From: Lithospermum erythrorhizon
Taxonomy: Eukaryota > Streptophyta > Magnoliopsida > Boraginales > Boraginaceae
Length of the DNA: 64,000 bases
Reading direction: 5' to 3'
NCBI GenBank assembly: GCA_019722365.1
Contig: JADFUC010001688.1
Coordinates: 114,160 to 178,159 of the forward strand
Shown here piece after piece: positions 34,980 to 47,525 of this stretch; the stretch's first letter is position 1, and each line of letters starts with the position of its first letter. The translations under genes were made by a program, and so were the position numbers. Under the pieces are notes generated by a model. The model saw only the letters and a program-made list of their open reading frames with translations. It was not told where the DNA came from and searched no databases.

Positions 34980-37900
34980 ATGGTGGGCATTAACAATATG
35001 GAAGAACAATCAATGGGGTTGATGCAGAAGAGGCCAAAGACGAAGATCGTGTGTACACTCGGTCCAGCATCTCGATCAGTACCCATGGTGGAGAAGTTGC
35101 TTAGGGCAGGTATGAATGTTGCACGTTTCAATTTCTCACATGGGTCTTATGAGTATCATCAGGAAACACTCGACAACCTTAGAGCTGCTATGGAGAATAC
35201 TGGGATACTATGTGCTGTCATGCTTGATACTAAGGTCTCGATTTCGTCTTTTTTGTTTTAAGCTACTTTCGTTCCAATATTCTTGCTTTTTGAATTTTGA
35301 TGGTTGCATTTATAGATTTTGAAATCAAATATTTTGTATATGGTATACTTAATAATTTCTTTCCATGTCATATAGGTTGCATACAATCCGAACCCCCCCC
35401 CCTCCCCATGATGTTGTTGTTGTATAATATTTGGTGGAAAATATATCTAAAATGGTATTTTCAAAACATACTTGACCGTTGACAATTCTTGGCCTTTTCA
35501 TTTTATTACTGTTTATTTTATATTGTGGAATGAGTATATTTTAGCAATTCTTTACTGTTTTATTCCTCAAGCAATAAATGCTTTACAAGCCACTGACTAC
35601 ATTTATTTGGTTATCTTCAATTGGTGAGAATTGAGAATTGTGAATGATCAAGTTACCCGCAAGATTAGTTTACATCATGCTTCGTCAAATAAAAGTTGGA
35701 TTCAAGTTACTACCAATTCTTTCTAGTTTAGCAATTGGAGGATATCCTATTACCCCATATATAATTCTTCATTTGAGTAACTACCAATACTAGGATCCAT
35801 ATCTAATACTGATGCCAGAGATCTTGCTGATAATTAATTTATTTGACTTTCCACTAGCAACTCTTCTTTAATTACTATAACCGATAGATATTTTCTATTG
35901 TTTAGTAGAAGTTTAATCATTGATTGATCATCTTTGTGAACTGCATTCCATTTAATTTATTCAAATTCTTATTGCTCTTGCTTTTTCTCTCTTCTTAAAG
36001 ATATAAGGATCTGGATCAGCAAAATCAAAAAGAAAACATGTTGAAAAAAGAACAATGTTGCAAATGAACAAAATGATGAACTAGACTGTTGTGATGTTTG
36101 CATCTTTCTTTATTGCTTCATTATATTACTGACAACAAGTGCTTCCAGAGCATTCAATTTTATAGGCCTTGTTGATAAATTTATAATCGATGCACATCTG
36201 AAACTTTGAATCCAGTCAGTAATATTAGTACCACAGTATCTTCAGGCTCCTTTCATGATCATATCTTTACTCCTTCCTCTTTCTTTATAACAGGGTCCAG
36301 AAATCCGTACAGGCTTTCTAGAAGATGCTAAACCTGTCCAATTGAAACAAGGTCAAGAGATTACCATCTCCACTGACTACAGCATTAAGGGCAATTCCAA
36401 TATGATCTGCATGAGCTACAAGAAATTGCCTGAAGATGTTAACCCAGGAATGGTGATACTCTGCGGTGACGGCACCATCTCTTTTACAGTTTTATCTTGT
36501 GATAAAGAAAATGGTCTGGTTCAGTGTCGCTGTGAGAACACAGCTGTTCTGGGTGAAAGGAAAAATGTCAATCTCCCTGGTGTCATTGTGGATCTGCCAA
36601 CTCTAACAGAAAAGGACAAGGAGGATATTATGACATGGGGAGTTCCTAATAACATTGACATGATCGCTCTGTCTTTTGTCCGCAAAGGTTCAGATTTGGT
36701 TGAGGTGCGCAAGTTACTGGGAGAACATGCAAAGAACATTCTACTTATGTCAAAGGTTTGTGGACATAAACCTTAATGCAATTGTAGTTGTTGATAAAAA
36801 TTCTTTGGCATTTTTATGTTCATTCTGCATTATAGTATCTTCTTTCTTTGTTTTATTATTTTTTCATTTTTTAGATTTTTTTAATAGAAGTTCTACAATC
36901 GATGAATTTTATGTTCATTTTCTTTCTTTCTTTTTTCACATATACAGGTGAAGATGATATTTGCAAGTGGCATCTTTCTTTCTTATTTCATATTGTATAT
37001 CTTACAAATCCCATAATATAGTCCATATCTTGCTCATTAACATTTAAGGTGGCACTATAAGATGCCAAAGTATTGGAATGTATTTGTCCCCTTAGAATAT
37101 TGGATTGCAATATATATTTAATAAAAACTATGATCAAGGGGCTAATTGTATATTTGTATTATCAAATCAACAATGTAGTGATTAACCAGACATCATTGAC
37201 ATAACAACAGTAACTCATTAAATATTGTGTAGTAACTTTATATTGCCTGCCATCTTTCTTACAATACCATTTTGTTAGGTTGAGAACCAAGAAGGAGTAG
37301 CTAATTTTGATGAAATTCTAGCCAACTCAGATGCTTTTATGGTTGCACGTGGTGATCTTGGGATGGAAATTCCAATTGAAAAGATATTTTTAGCTCAGAA
37401 AGTGATGATATACAAGTGCAACATCCAAGGTAAGCCTGTCGTTACTGCTACTCAGATGTTGGAGTCGATGATCAAGTCTCCAAGGCCCACCAGAGCTGAG
37501 GCCACAGATGTTGCCAACGCTGTTCTTGATGGCACAGACTGTGTAATGCTCAGTGGTGAAACTGCTGCGGGAGCTTATCCAGAATTTGCAGTGAAGACAA
37601 TGGCCAAGATATGTATGGAAGCTGAGAGCACGATTGACTACCCTGATGTGTTCAAACGCATTATGGCTAATGCACCAGTTCCCATGAGTCCATTGGAGAG
37701 TCTTGCATCTTCGGCAGTGCGGACTGCTAACTCTGCTAGGGCAACTCTTATTTTGGTCTTGACTAGGGGAGGAAGTACTGCTAAGTTGGTTGCAAAGTAC
37801 AGACCTGGGATGCCAATTCTGTCAGTGGTGGTGCCTGAGATGACGACCGATTCTTTTGACTGGTCATGTAGTGATGAATCACCAGCAAGGCACAGTCTGA

Positions 37901-38091
37901 TTTTTAGAGGATTAGTTCCTGTCTTGTGTGCTGGATCTTCTGGGGCCTCCGGTGAAGAGTCAACAGAGGAAGCATTGGAGTTTGCCCTCCAGTATGGTAA
38001 AACAAAGGGACTCTGCCATGTCGGAGATTCTGTTGTCGCCCTGCATCGTATTGGAACTGCGTCTGTGATCAAGATCGTCACAGTCAAGTAA
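34980..38091 (+). CDS. Pyruvate kinase, cytosolic (3 coding exons)
   Basis: Transfers phosphate from phosphoenolpyruvate to ADP, the last step of glycolysis. Exons 34980-35234, 36294-36755 and 37279-38091 join in frame (GT-AG) to 509 residues, the usual length for plant cytosolic pyruvate kinase. Landmarks: KTKIVCTLGPASRS, MNVARFNFSHGSYEYH (substrate and K+ site), DTK|GPEIRTG across intron 1, a B-domain-like segment in exon 2, the active-site signature ILLMSK|VENQEG with its lysine at intron 2, ARGDLGMEIP, and GKPVVTATQMLESM with PTRAEATDVANAV and MLSGETAAGAYP. No transit peptide is visible, hence cytosolic. All three exons are free of indels. The A-domain-only frame on the opposite strand (37638-38087) is a shadow. 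Confidence 0.97.
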
Positions 38092-38940
38092 TGATAACAT
38101 TTTCTATATCATCATGTTTCATATTTCTGCAAAGGGTGAGAAATGCATGTATGCATGCATATGAACTTTTCCTTATTCAGTTGATGGTTTTTTCTCCGAA
38201 AAGGCGCATTAATACTGATAGTTTTGTATCTTCTCCCTATGGAGGAGAGGGTCATTAAAACTACTCTATTTGAATTAGTATTTAGTAGGCCATGGACTCA
38301 TGCTACATTATTATTGTGAGGAACTTATTTGGGAACACATTTTTGCTGGAACATGTTTGTGGTGGAATAACTATATTTAATCTGCTTTTCTTGATGAGTA
38401 AATTCACTATTTCTACTAGCATTTTTATGACCTTTGCTTTTTTCCAATTATACTATGTAGCCTAATATAAATATGCCTTTTTGGTACCTTTGGCATTCTG
38501 AAAGATTTGTATTTTCATGAGAGTGAAAAACATTCTCTTGTAGCTCTTTATAAATGTTGATAAATGTGTTTTTTGAAGTATATTTATACATGTATAAATT
38601 AAAAAAATTAGAAAAAGCTAAAGTAGAGACTTAAACACTTTAAGCACATGATCCAATTCTCCATATTCGTCAATAACTAGAATTGGAAAAATGAGAATGT
38701 CCAACACATATGAAAAACAATTGATTTCTACTAATTGGTTTACCCAACAAACTTCTTTTTTATTGAAATTGAATTTATTATTGTTTAATAGTGTCAAATA
38801 ATGTTAAATTTTTTTAATTTTTATTTACTAAATAAAATTTTCTACACTCAAATGGATTCATTGGATGAGACCTTGATAAACCGAGTTGTCTCGACACTTG
38901 GCTCGGCATTGTATGCCAATAACGAGTGAAGCCAAGTTTT
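38092..38940. other. Pyruvate kinase 3' UTR and intergenic DNA
   Basis: Nothing further recognised; AT-rich. Confidence 0.5.
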
Positions 38941-38944
38941 AGCC

Positions 38945-39230
38945 CGGTCATGACCAATCCCTCTAAAATTTCTTCAACTAGAGTTCAATACTTCAACTTA
39001 CATATAAGGTCATTGGGGAGAGGTAGGACTGTACTCAAAATTCGGCTCAGTATCCCACTGAAAAACCCATTCGAATTTAATTGAGCGATACCAATCCTCT
39101 AAAATTTCTTCAACTACAGCTCAATACTTCAACTTACATATAAGGCTTATTAGTGGAGAGGTAGGACAGGGTAACTGCAATTCGGGTCGCTATCCCAGCT
39201 TCGAAACCCATTCGAATCTTAATTGGAATA
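38945..39230. repeat. Two-copy ~140-bp tandem duplication
   Basis: Copy 1 starts near 38957 and copy 2 near 39092. Both contain CTCTAAAATTTCTTCAACTA, CAATACTTCAACTTACATAT, GGGGAGAGGTAGGAC-like and AACCCATTCGAAT segments. They differ by point changes and small indels. Confidence 0.85.
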
Positions 39231-40435
39231 TAATTTAATAATTTTTTTTACTTGATTTGCTTATCGAAATCTGGCACCGGATATTACCTCGATAAAAAAA
39301 ATAAAAATAAAGTATTATATATTATGTAAAATAAAATAATACTAATTTCTTGGACTTCAAATACAAAAAAGACAAACAAAAATTCTTAAAATATTATATA
39401 TTGTATAAAATTAAATATTACTTCCTTAAAATACAAAAAAAATGCTCAAATTTGCTAAAGGACCTCGTAATTCCTGCACCCGCCGTTAATTCAAGCTCGA
39501 AGGTTAATCGAGTGACACTCGAGTAATTTTTTTTACTCGTTACTCGAAAGTACCGAGTAATTACCCGGCCCGGTGCAACCCGGCCGGGTAACCCGATACC
39601 CGCTTGTACCCGGCTCGTTAACAGCACTACCCCGAGACCCCTAAACTATGCGCTAATTTTCCATGTAGCCCATGTACTATCTATCTTGTCCCATTAATTC
39701 CTTAACTATTCCCCGACAACCCCTCAACTTTTATTCTTTGTCTAGGCACTCGAAATAATCACGCGTTCTCCAACTTTCTTCTTGCCTATTCACTCTCGAA
39801 CCCTTAAAACCTAATTTTCAACTAAAAATATATAGTAACTACTATATTACCCCTAAAAACATAAAAGTAAGAAACGACTATTTTATCTCTAACACTACAA
39901 TCGAAGATATGACTAAAATAAACTCCATCAATTTTTGCCTTAACACCAAAATTAACACCTCACCAAAATTAACTCCCCCCATCCCCACCTCACAACCCCC
40001 ACCTCACCAAAAATTAACCCCCATCCCCACCCCTGCAGCTTAGTTACCAATTGCATATACCGGCTTCACTGAGACCCCTTAAATCACTCTGAATCACCAA
40101 GAGACAGAAATGTCGACAAATATTTAGTCCCTTATCTCAGAGAATGAAAATATGGCCAACAATATTTATATCGACATTTCCCACTGAATTACCACTTCAA
40201 CTATGTGTTTCATATAATGAGCAAATGTTGTCAAGTTGATTACCATAAATTTAAGAAGATGTAGCCGCTGAATTTCCGCACTAACTAGACACAATCCAAG
40301 ATTCATGAATTAATTATTTTATATGATTCTCAAATCTCAACCCCATTGTTCACAGCTTAAGTTAAATTTATATATACCTATTTGAAATTTCAAATATCTT
40401 AACATGGTACTACATACATAAGTCTCATGACCAAG
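39231..40435. other. Intergenic DNA with repeat-like GC-richer blocks
   Basis: Around 39450-39620 is GC-rich (CCCGGCCGGGTAACCCG) and 39930-40050 is a C-rich imperfect repeat of CACCTCACCAAAATTAAC. Both look like transposon debris; no coding domain was found. Confidence 0.4.
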
Positions 40436-40439
40436 TAGA

Positions 40440-40868
40440 TGCACAAGACAAGCCGACACGCGACACGATTGGGCGAAGAAAGAGATACTATGACAACTCA
40501 TAGTACTTGCCTATAAATACCCCATCACCAGTACATTCTCCCTTAATTCCAAATTCTTATTCTCTAGTACATTGTATATTCTGTACTCACATAACTCTAA
40601 AACATCGACTGATCGGAGTCATGCGACCACCTCTAATACACTTTCAGTCCGACGAGTATATTCCGAACCTGGCCTGGATCTAACATTGGCAGATCTACCG
40701 TAACCCTACTGTGAAGAAGGAAGACGGCCTTCGAGATCCGCGGCTCAGAGAACAATTTCAACCCGACACTCAGCCACGAAAGTTCTCAACCATCCTAGAA
40801 GTCCGGGGCTTGTGGAAAGCCCATCCGAAACTTGTACAATATATTCAGAGTGAGTGGTACAAATCAAG
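40440..40868 (+). repeat. 5' LTR
   Basis: Shares with the downstream copy: AGATACTATGACAACTCA-like, TATAAATACCCCATCAC (promoter TATA at about 40512), TTCTTATTCTCTAGTACATT, TTTCAGTCCGACG, CCGAGATCCG-like and GAAAGCCCATCCGAAACT, then GAGTGGTACAA. The left boundary is uncertain. Confidence 0.8.
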
Positions 40869-40875
40869 TGGCGCC
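40869..40875 (+). promoter_or_regulatory. Primer-binding site core
   Basis: TGGCGCC directly follows the 5' LTR end. TGGCGCC-starting primer sites are common in plant Ty3/Gypsy elements. The sequence beyond these seven bases does not clearly identify the tRNA. Confidence 0.5.
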
Positions 40876-41191
40876 TGCCTCGTTGACTGATATAAGAAGC
40901 CGTGAAAACACAAATATGTCTGCTCAATGAAGTCAAGTCACCACTCCCTCATCAAAAACGCCTTTGCTCAACAAAAAGTAACGCGGAATCAATATCCCAA
41001 GATATTGGAAGGAAATACAAAGACGGATAAAATGAACAACTTAATAAAGAGCTTGGTGAGAGACGATGCAAATGGCCCCAGCCATACGCATCATCGTGAC
41101 GGGAGCATAATAAATCGAAAGTAGCGGAAGTATGAGGAGAACCCGCGAGTACTCATGCAGAGGCGCCGAACGCCGCCTGTAACCTTCACGG

Positions 41192-41963
41192 GTGCCTGCA
41201 ACTCATGTGGATCCGGCCACGGTCAGGTTACAGCAAGAGCTGGCTGACATTAAAGAAATGATGAAGGCATTCATGCCGGCCGTTACTCAAAAAAGAGAAT
41301 GTAAAACCAAAATGCCGTTTACAGATCGTTTGGACGGGATTCCATTACCGCAAGGGTTCATCCTCCCGCAATTTACCCAGTTTAATGGTAGTGGCGACCC
41401 AGTCAAACATTTGCAGGGATTTTTGGCCAAGATGACCATAACCTCCAACAATCCCGATATTTACGCCAAGGCGTTCTCCAATAGCTTGTCCGACCGAGCC
41501 TTGGACTGGTACATGGCTTTGCCTCTTAATTCTATAGATTCATACCAGCAAACTGCGGATGCTTTCATAGCGAAATTTGGGTCTGCTATACAGAAGCACC
41601 AGGATGAAAGAGCCCTGATGGATATCCAAGAAGGACTCAATTTAAAAACCTCAAAGGCTATCATGTCGCTTATAACCCATATCCCGCCACAATTCGGAAG
41701 TCAACAAGGTAGCTTATATGGCATTCTACCGCGGTTTATCATACGGGAAACTCAAGAAGGCCTTGGTTCTGGAAACTCCGTTATCAAAGGACGAACTCAT
41801 GGCTCGAGTTCGCCAGTATGTCGAGTCGGGAGAACTAAAACAAGTGAATCTAGATCAAGGACCTGATGACCGAGGAAAGAGGGCGTCTCTAAGTCACCAA
41901 GAAAATAATCGTCCGGGACCGCCATACCGAGATAGGGGCAAGGGTCAAAGAAGAAATTTTTGA
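41192..41963 (+). pseudogene. Retrotransposon gag remnant
   Basis: The first frame (41192 to about 41705) carries a Retrotrans_gag-like segment: PFTDRLDGIPLPQGF, FNGSGDPVKHLQGF, AKAFSNSLSDRALDWY, LPLNSIDSYQQ and AFIAKF. The continuation is in another frame (41718-41963: AFYRGLSYGKL, RVRQYVESGE), so one frameshift lies near 41705. No zinc knuckle was seen. Confidence 0.85.
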
Positions 41964-42429
41964 ACCAACGCCTCAAAAAGTTCCCCTACAGAACGCACAA
42001 AGCAGTGGCGCCGAACGCTGGTTTCACCCCGCTGCGAAGTCTTCATAGCCGGTGTACGCCAAATTGAAGATAAGAAACTACTCCCTAAGCCATGGACGAG
42101 AAGCCAAGACCGGCGTATACAAACACTATATTTAATATCATCGGTAATACGGCTACGATAATTAATGAGCGCAGGTTTTGGACTCGGAAATAGAGAAGTT
42201 GATAAAAAGAGGATACCTGAAGGAGTATACGGCAAATGGGGCTCAGCGTGATGGCCAGCGTCAACACCGCAGGAGCCCGCCGCCGCCACACGTCAAGCCT
42301 GAACCCGCTGAACTCCCAAGACTCACGGGGCGTATTGATACCATTTCGGAGGAGTGAAGAAAGTAATTCGTGAATCCCTGTAGCGGTTAAGCACAAGATC
42401 GATATATGCAATCAACCAGCCCCGCATTG

Positions 42430-42600
42430 TCGAATTCCCCATTACTTTCACGGATGATGAATTAATCGGAATTGAATTCCCACATGATGACCCCGTGGTG
42501 ATAGCCCCAATTATTGCGAATTTCAAGGTTGAACGGATGCTGGTAGATACAGTGGTTCTCGCCGATATTTTATATATCAGCACCTTTCTTACAAATTAGC
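42430..42600 (+). pseudogene. Retrotransposon protease remnant
   Basis: Reads as ...HDDPVVIAPIIANFKVERMLVDTVVLADILYIS in one frame. The aspartic protease motif usually reads VDxGSSADIL in this lineage; here the residues after Asp-Thr are Val-Val-Leu, so the active site is altered. It starts without an ATG and is followed by a stop. Confidence 0.7.
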
Positions 42601-43149
42601 GCCTCCCAAGAGGCATTATTCAACCCATATTCACGCCACGACTGCTCTCCATAAACGCAGAATGGGGGTAAGTCATTGATTTAATAAACGGGATCGTATT
42701 AAGGGTCACCACGATCAAAAAACATTAATTTACACAGGATATCCAGGACCAGGGGCTGCATAACGGTCTCATAGGTCGCCCGACTTTGACCGCTTTAAGG
42801 GCCATAGTCTCTCCAGTACATCTCAAGATGAAGTTCCCGACCCCGGGGGGCATAGGAGAGATGTCGGGTGATCAAAAAAAGGCTAGAAGATGTTACCAAA
42901 CCTCTCAGACTTCGGTAAATAGGGAACTCCCCGGCGACTCCAAGTGGAAGCCGGGTTCGGGAAAATCATATGGAGATAAATTCGGTCAAGACAGAGGTAG
43001 AGGAGAAAGATAACTCGCCCAAAGAAAGAGAAAGCATGAAGAAGGCTATGCCACATGAGGAGATCATAATGATCCCCTTCAAGGAAGGGGAAATAACAAC
43101 GAACATTTGTAAAATTCTGCCCGAGGTTGGGGCGAAGAACATAAAAACA

Positions 43150-43910
43150 GCTTGATCTCATTGATAAGAGAGTTCGAGGATGTCTTCGGCATCGGGACCT
43201 CGAGGACACGCTGTAAGTATCCACGGCCATGGCATAGGCCGATGTTGACCCTGCCCAAGCCAGTAAAACAAAAAAAGAGACTGTTTAATGATGAGAAGAA
43301 CGCCGCCATCCGGGAGGAAGTACAGGCCTTACTAAAGGCCCATGCTATACGAGAGTTGAAATTCCCTGCGTGGGTGGCCAATGTGGTATTGGTCAAGAAA
43401 CCCAGCGGGAAGTGGCGTATGTGCACGGACTTCACCAATCTGAATAAAATGTGCCCCAAGGATTTCTATCCGCTACCATGCTTGGGGCGCCTGGTCGATG
43501 GGAGCGCTGGCCATGAGGTCTTTGATTTCATGGATGCTTCTCGGGCTATCACTGCATCTCGCATGGCACCCGAGGACGAAAAGAAAAATAGCGCTATAAC
43601 CGAGTATGGCTTATTGCCGGGCGGGTTATGCCATTTGGATTAAAGAATGCCGCCATTTACTTAAATGATGGTCAATGAAATATTTGCACAAATGTATCGG
43701 GGCGTAACATGGAAATATATGTTGACCATATGTTGGTCAAGAGCAAGGTGAATGTTGAGCATCTATTAAATCTTAGGGAAACCTTTAATCAGGTCAGGAA
43801 AAGCAGGTTAAAAGTAAACCCCGAGAAATGCTCTTTCAAGTCAGAAAAGGTCGTGAAAGTTTCTCAAGAGTATGATCGCCTGGGGATTGAGCCTAATCCG
43901 ACAATATAAA
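43150..43910 (+). pseudogene. Retrotransposon reverse transcriptase remnant
   Basis: 43152-43643 contains FPAWVANVVLVKKPSGKWRM, CTDFTNLNKMCPKDFYPLP and FMDASRA. After frame shifts, 43709-43909 contains YVDHMLVKSK, where the lineage motif is YVDD, so one catalytic Asp is His. Inactive as it stands. Confidence 0.85.
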
Positions 43911-43969
43911 AGCATTCTTAGGATATGCGACTTCAATGTGCCTACAAGCAAGGAATGAGAAATTGACAG

Positions 43970-44875
43970 ATGTTCCGGGCGGCGCCAAATCAAGCTTTTT
44001 ATAGCAAAATCAGGCGAAAAGAACTTACCCTTCTTCAAAAGTTTGAGGAGAATGTCGAAGGAAGAGTTTACATGGGATCGAGAATGCAGGGAGGCGTTCG
44101 AAAGTTTGAAAAAATATTTGGGTTCCCCTCAGTTGTTGTCACGACCGGAACCCGGGGAACAGCCATGTTTTACACTCTAGCCATTTTTTATATCATGTCA
44201 AATAATGCGATAAAGGAGGTGGGTCGGATACAAAGACCCATATATTATGTCAGCCATGTTCTTAGGGATGCAGAAGAAAGGTACCCCATTATAGATAAGG
44301 CCGCTTTTGCAGTGGTGATCTCTGCGAGGAAATTGAAGGCGTATTTCGAGTCCCACCCGCGCAGTGGTACTGCACAACCCTTTAAAGTTTCGGTAAGCAA
44401 CTACCCGGCCTTGTCCGGCGACTAACAACTGGGCCGGCCGAAACAGCGAATTTGAAATATCATATGCGCCTAGAACCAGTGTAAAGGCTCAAGCATTAGC
44501 GGATTTTATAACCGAGTGCACGGCCCGAAACCCACCAATTCCCAAGCGACCGTACGGCGGCAGTACTCAAGTCACACCCCAAACGGACGTGTTCGTGGAC
44601 GCCCAGAATGAAAGCAGCGGGCGGACAACTCCAAGAGTTCAAAAGGATCCTATTCGAACATATTCCTAGAGCGGAAAATGAAAAGGCGGACCATCTTTCC
44701 AGACTTGCTACCACCTATTATAGCGAACTGCCTGAAGGAATATCTGTTGAGGTTTGTAATCAACCAGCTTACCAGGAAGCAAGCACACCGCGGGTCATGT
44801 GTTCCGCCATAGCTGATTGGCGGATGCCAATAATTTCTATCTTGTTTAAGGAAAATTACCCGAGGATGTGGTAGA
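43970..44875 (+). pseudogene. Retrotransposon RNase H region remnant
   Basis: RPIYYVSHVLRDAEERYP and KAAFAVVISARKLKAYFESH mark the end of the RT/RNase H connection domain (about 44225-44360). 44608-44874 continues with LQEFKRILFEHIPRAENEKA and DHLSRLAT from an RNase H domain. Frames are interrupted between blocks. Confidence 0.8.
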
Positions 44876-45059
44876 ACTGTGAAGATCCGTAATCGCAGCC
44901 TCAAATATCACTGCATTGGGTGAGTTTATACCGAAATCCCGGACGGCCCGCTTATTGACCAAGGTGTCCACGGAGGATATCCTCTAAATGCCGGGCCGAG
45001 ATACATGAAGTAAAAGTGTGTTTCATATCGTGGGCACGGCCTCTTCTAGCCGCAAAACC

Positions 45060-45800
45060 ACACGAGCCGGATATTACTGGCCCACATTAATCAAAGATGC
45101 AACAAGATATGTGAAAAGGTGCGATGCATGCCGGGGATGGAAATACAAATCTCAGCTTGCCCACTTCTACCCTTACCCGTAAATAGCCTCGCTCCTTTCG
45201 CCATGCTGGAATCGACCTGGGCGGAAAATTACCAAGGCAAAAGGGGGGGCGTAATATACCGTCAGAAGCGTGATTACTTCGCAAGTGGGGTGGAGGCCGC
45301 ACTCTTAAGAAAATCCAGGAGTGACGGCCGCATGGCCTATGGAAGAATAACTGCCTGGGCATCCCTCAAGATTTTGGTGACCGATAAACGCCCCATTTCA
45401 GGACAGTTCTTGACGGATTTCGCGAAATTCGGGATCGAGTCGGTTTGCTCAGCCATTAAATACCCACAAGCTAATGGACAGGTGGAGGTCATGAATCGGA
45501 TTATATTTAAGGGCATTAAAAAGAACATAATACAAAGCGCAAAGGAGAAGGGAGCTGGATAGAAGAATTACCCACGATTTTATGGTCATTACGGTCAACT
45601 CCTAATCAAGCAACATGGGAGGCTCCTTTCAGCCTGGTTCACGGTATGTCCCCGCCAGTGAAGTTGAATGCTTTTAATTTCATGCATCGGCCGGGTTCAC
45701 GGGGGCGGCTTAACTTACTGTAGGTTTAGGGAATATCTTTACCTCTCGTGGATGAACTCGTGGACGAGGCCTTTTATAGAACCCTTAAGTGCCAAGTAGC
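45060..45800 (+). pseudogene. Retrotransposon integrase remnant
   Basis: YWPTLIKDATRYVKRCDAC at about 45075-45130 is the integrase zinc-binding end. ILVTDKRPISGQFLTDF and YPQANGQVEVMNR (45370-45500) come from the catalytic core, with the second Asp and the Glu of the DDE triad visible. The region between is scrambled by frameshifts. Confidence 0.85.
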
Positions 45801-46847
45801 TTATGGCTTTAACGCATAAATCGGCGGGGTTAAAAACCGCCAGCCAAGGTGGGACTGTTACGGCTATGTCAAGAAGTCAACCCAAGGAGCAAAGTAAATT
45901 GAGCCTGACGGGAAGTGGCCATATCGCTTAAGAAGGTCGTAGGGCCGAGCACTTATGTGAACTGGAAGATTAATGGTAAAGGCCTTAGACTCTGCATGCC
46001 TCTAAGATATGTCGATACTACGTGGTAATCCGAGTCAATCTTCAGAATCGCTTCTAAGAAGGGATTACTCTTTTTAGAGTTTTAACTATTGAATAAAGGA
46101 GGTTCTGTTTTCATACCACAGTTAAATTATGGAAACGCCACAACAAGTTCCCCGGTACGCTAATCCAAAGTATAATTCTAGACCAGAAAGACGAACTGAT
46201 CACTCGTCGGTCTTTACAAACAAGAGCCCCTTACTAATCGCCTGTGAAACGACATTAACATAGGGAATTAAAAGCTCTCAGGTACTTTCAAGTGAAGTTG
46301 CTTTCGCTTAGGCGGTCGTGATATCAGAAACAGACTTACATGTAATGCCAGCTATTCTCAGCAACCCGCTAATATACGGGGCGGTGGTACACTTAAAAAT
46401 CGCTTAAAATCGCTTACTAGGCCGAGGGGTAATACCCTAAATCGTTAAAATCGGCCTTGACTAGGCGGACAGATAAAGTAAGTACAATGAATGTCAAGGG
46501 TTACCTTTTATAGGGCTTATAATCCAATGAAAGGTGGTTCGATTTCCAGGTAGGGCACGCCAAGAAGAGGGTTTCTTGTTCCATAAAGAAGGGGTCAACT
46601 GCTTAATAAATCGCGACTCCGTGAGGTTGTTCCAGTCGTGCCGCGGTATTTATCTCTACCCGCCGATACTGGCCCAATAATACCTTATACTTACTGGCAG
46701 GGCAGAATTAACGAATGGTCATCGCCATACGAAAGATCAAAAATCATTTCTCTTCGCTTCACCATTCCTTTGAAGAATGATATATATACTATTTTAGCCC
46801 AACATATTTGGGGTTATGGGCCACATGGTATAGGCCCCTACGCATTC
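45801..46847 (+). other. Retrotransposon 3' non-coding region
   Basis: Between the integrase remnant and the 3' LTR; no domain recognised. The short frame at 46638-46865 overlaps the LTR edge and is not supported as a gene. Confidence 0.5.
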
Positions 46848-47288
46848 GCATTTACAAGACGCTGAGCATGCGGTACTTATCCTATAAAGAAAGAGGATAC
46901 TATGACAACTCAGTACTTCCCATAAATACCCCATCACTAAGCACTCTCCCCCTTAATTTCAAATTCTTATTCTCTAGTACATTGTATATTCTTGTACTCT
47001 CACATACCCAAAAATAATCGACTCTCGATCGTCGGAGGTTTGCGACCACCCCTGGTCACGCTTTTCAGTCCGACGGCCGAAAGCAGTTCAACTCACTGAC
47101 GATAATATCACAGATCTACTGCAACCCGCTATAAGAAGCGAAGACGCGGCCTCCGAGATCCGTGCCTAGGAGAACAATTCCCCAACCCGACACTCAAGTC
47201 AGCCGGGTTCCCCACCCATCCTAAGCCCAAATAAGGAAAGCCCATCCGAAACTCAGAATAATATATTCAGAAGTGGAGTGGTACAACC
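46848..47288 (+). repeat. 3' LTR
   Basis: Diverged copy of the 5' LTR with the same segment order. The TATA box equivalent is damaged (CCATAAATACC at about 46920). It ends with GGAGTGGTACAA at about 47285. Confidence 0.8.
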
Positions 47289-47389
47289 GCTTAACTCCTC
47301 CATTTCTCGATCCATTTGTTAGTGGAAATGGCCATCTTCACCGATAGCGTCAGACTCTTTAGGAAGAAGCATCGATTGACTAGACGGCC

Positions 47390-47525
47390 GACGCCGAGGT
47401 AGACCTTGATGTCGCCGCAAATAAGCCCGAATGCCAGATATTGATCTAATTTCTTTTTGACAGAACTATTCCAATGATTCTTAATTGCATTATCCGTCCT
47501 GATGATAATAGCAAAAAAATATTTG
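47390..47525 (-). pseudogene. MYB3R (three-repeat MYB) exon fragment
   Basis: On the minus strand an acceptor-like ATCAG precedes an exon reading RTDNAIKNHWNSSVKKKLDQ then YLAFGL, the diagnostic end of the third MYB repeat in plant MYB3R cell-cycle transcription factors. After this the similarity stops and the frame continues as unrelated residues to a stop at 47291. No other MYB exon was found; the retrotransposon's 3' LTR lies about 100 bp away. A fragment, or one exon of a gene split by the insertion. Confidence 0.75.

Larger units (their letters stand above)
40440..47290 (+). mobile_element. Decayed Ty3/Gypsy LTR retrotransposon, Tat-like
   Basis: Two related LTR segments about 430 bp long (near 40440-40868 and 46848-47288) flank gag, protease, reverse transcriptase, RNase H and integrase remnants in the Ty3/Gypsy order on the plus strand. 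The element is clearly GC-richer than its surroundings. Frames shift repeatedly (within gag near 41705, and several times in pol) and catalytic motifs are altered, so it cannot be autonomous. The LTRs differ by many substitutions and indels. No target duplication could be defined, and LTR outer edges are approximate. Confidence 0.85.

Noticed and set aside
35390..35407. Long C-run in pyruvate kinase intron 1 considered as a regulatory element
   Set aside because: Simple homopolymer; a similar C-run at about 57343 lies in a MITE, and lengths of such runs are unreliable in this type of data.
37638..38087. 149-codon minus-strand ORF
   Set aside because: Fully antisense to the conserved third exon of pyruvate kinase; no independent family signature.
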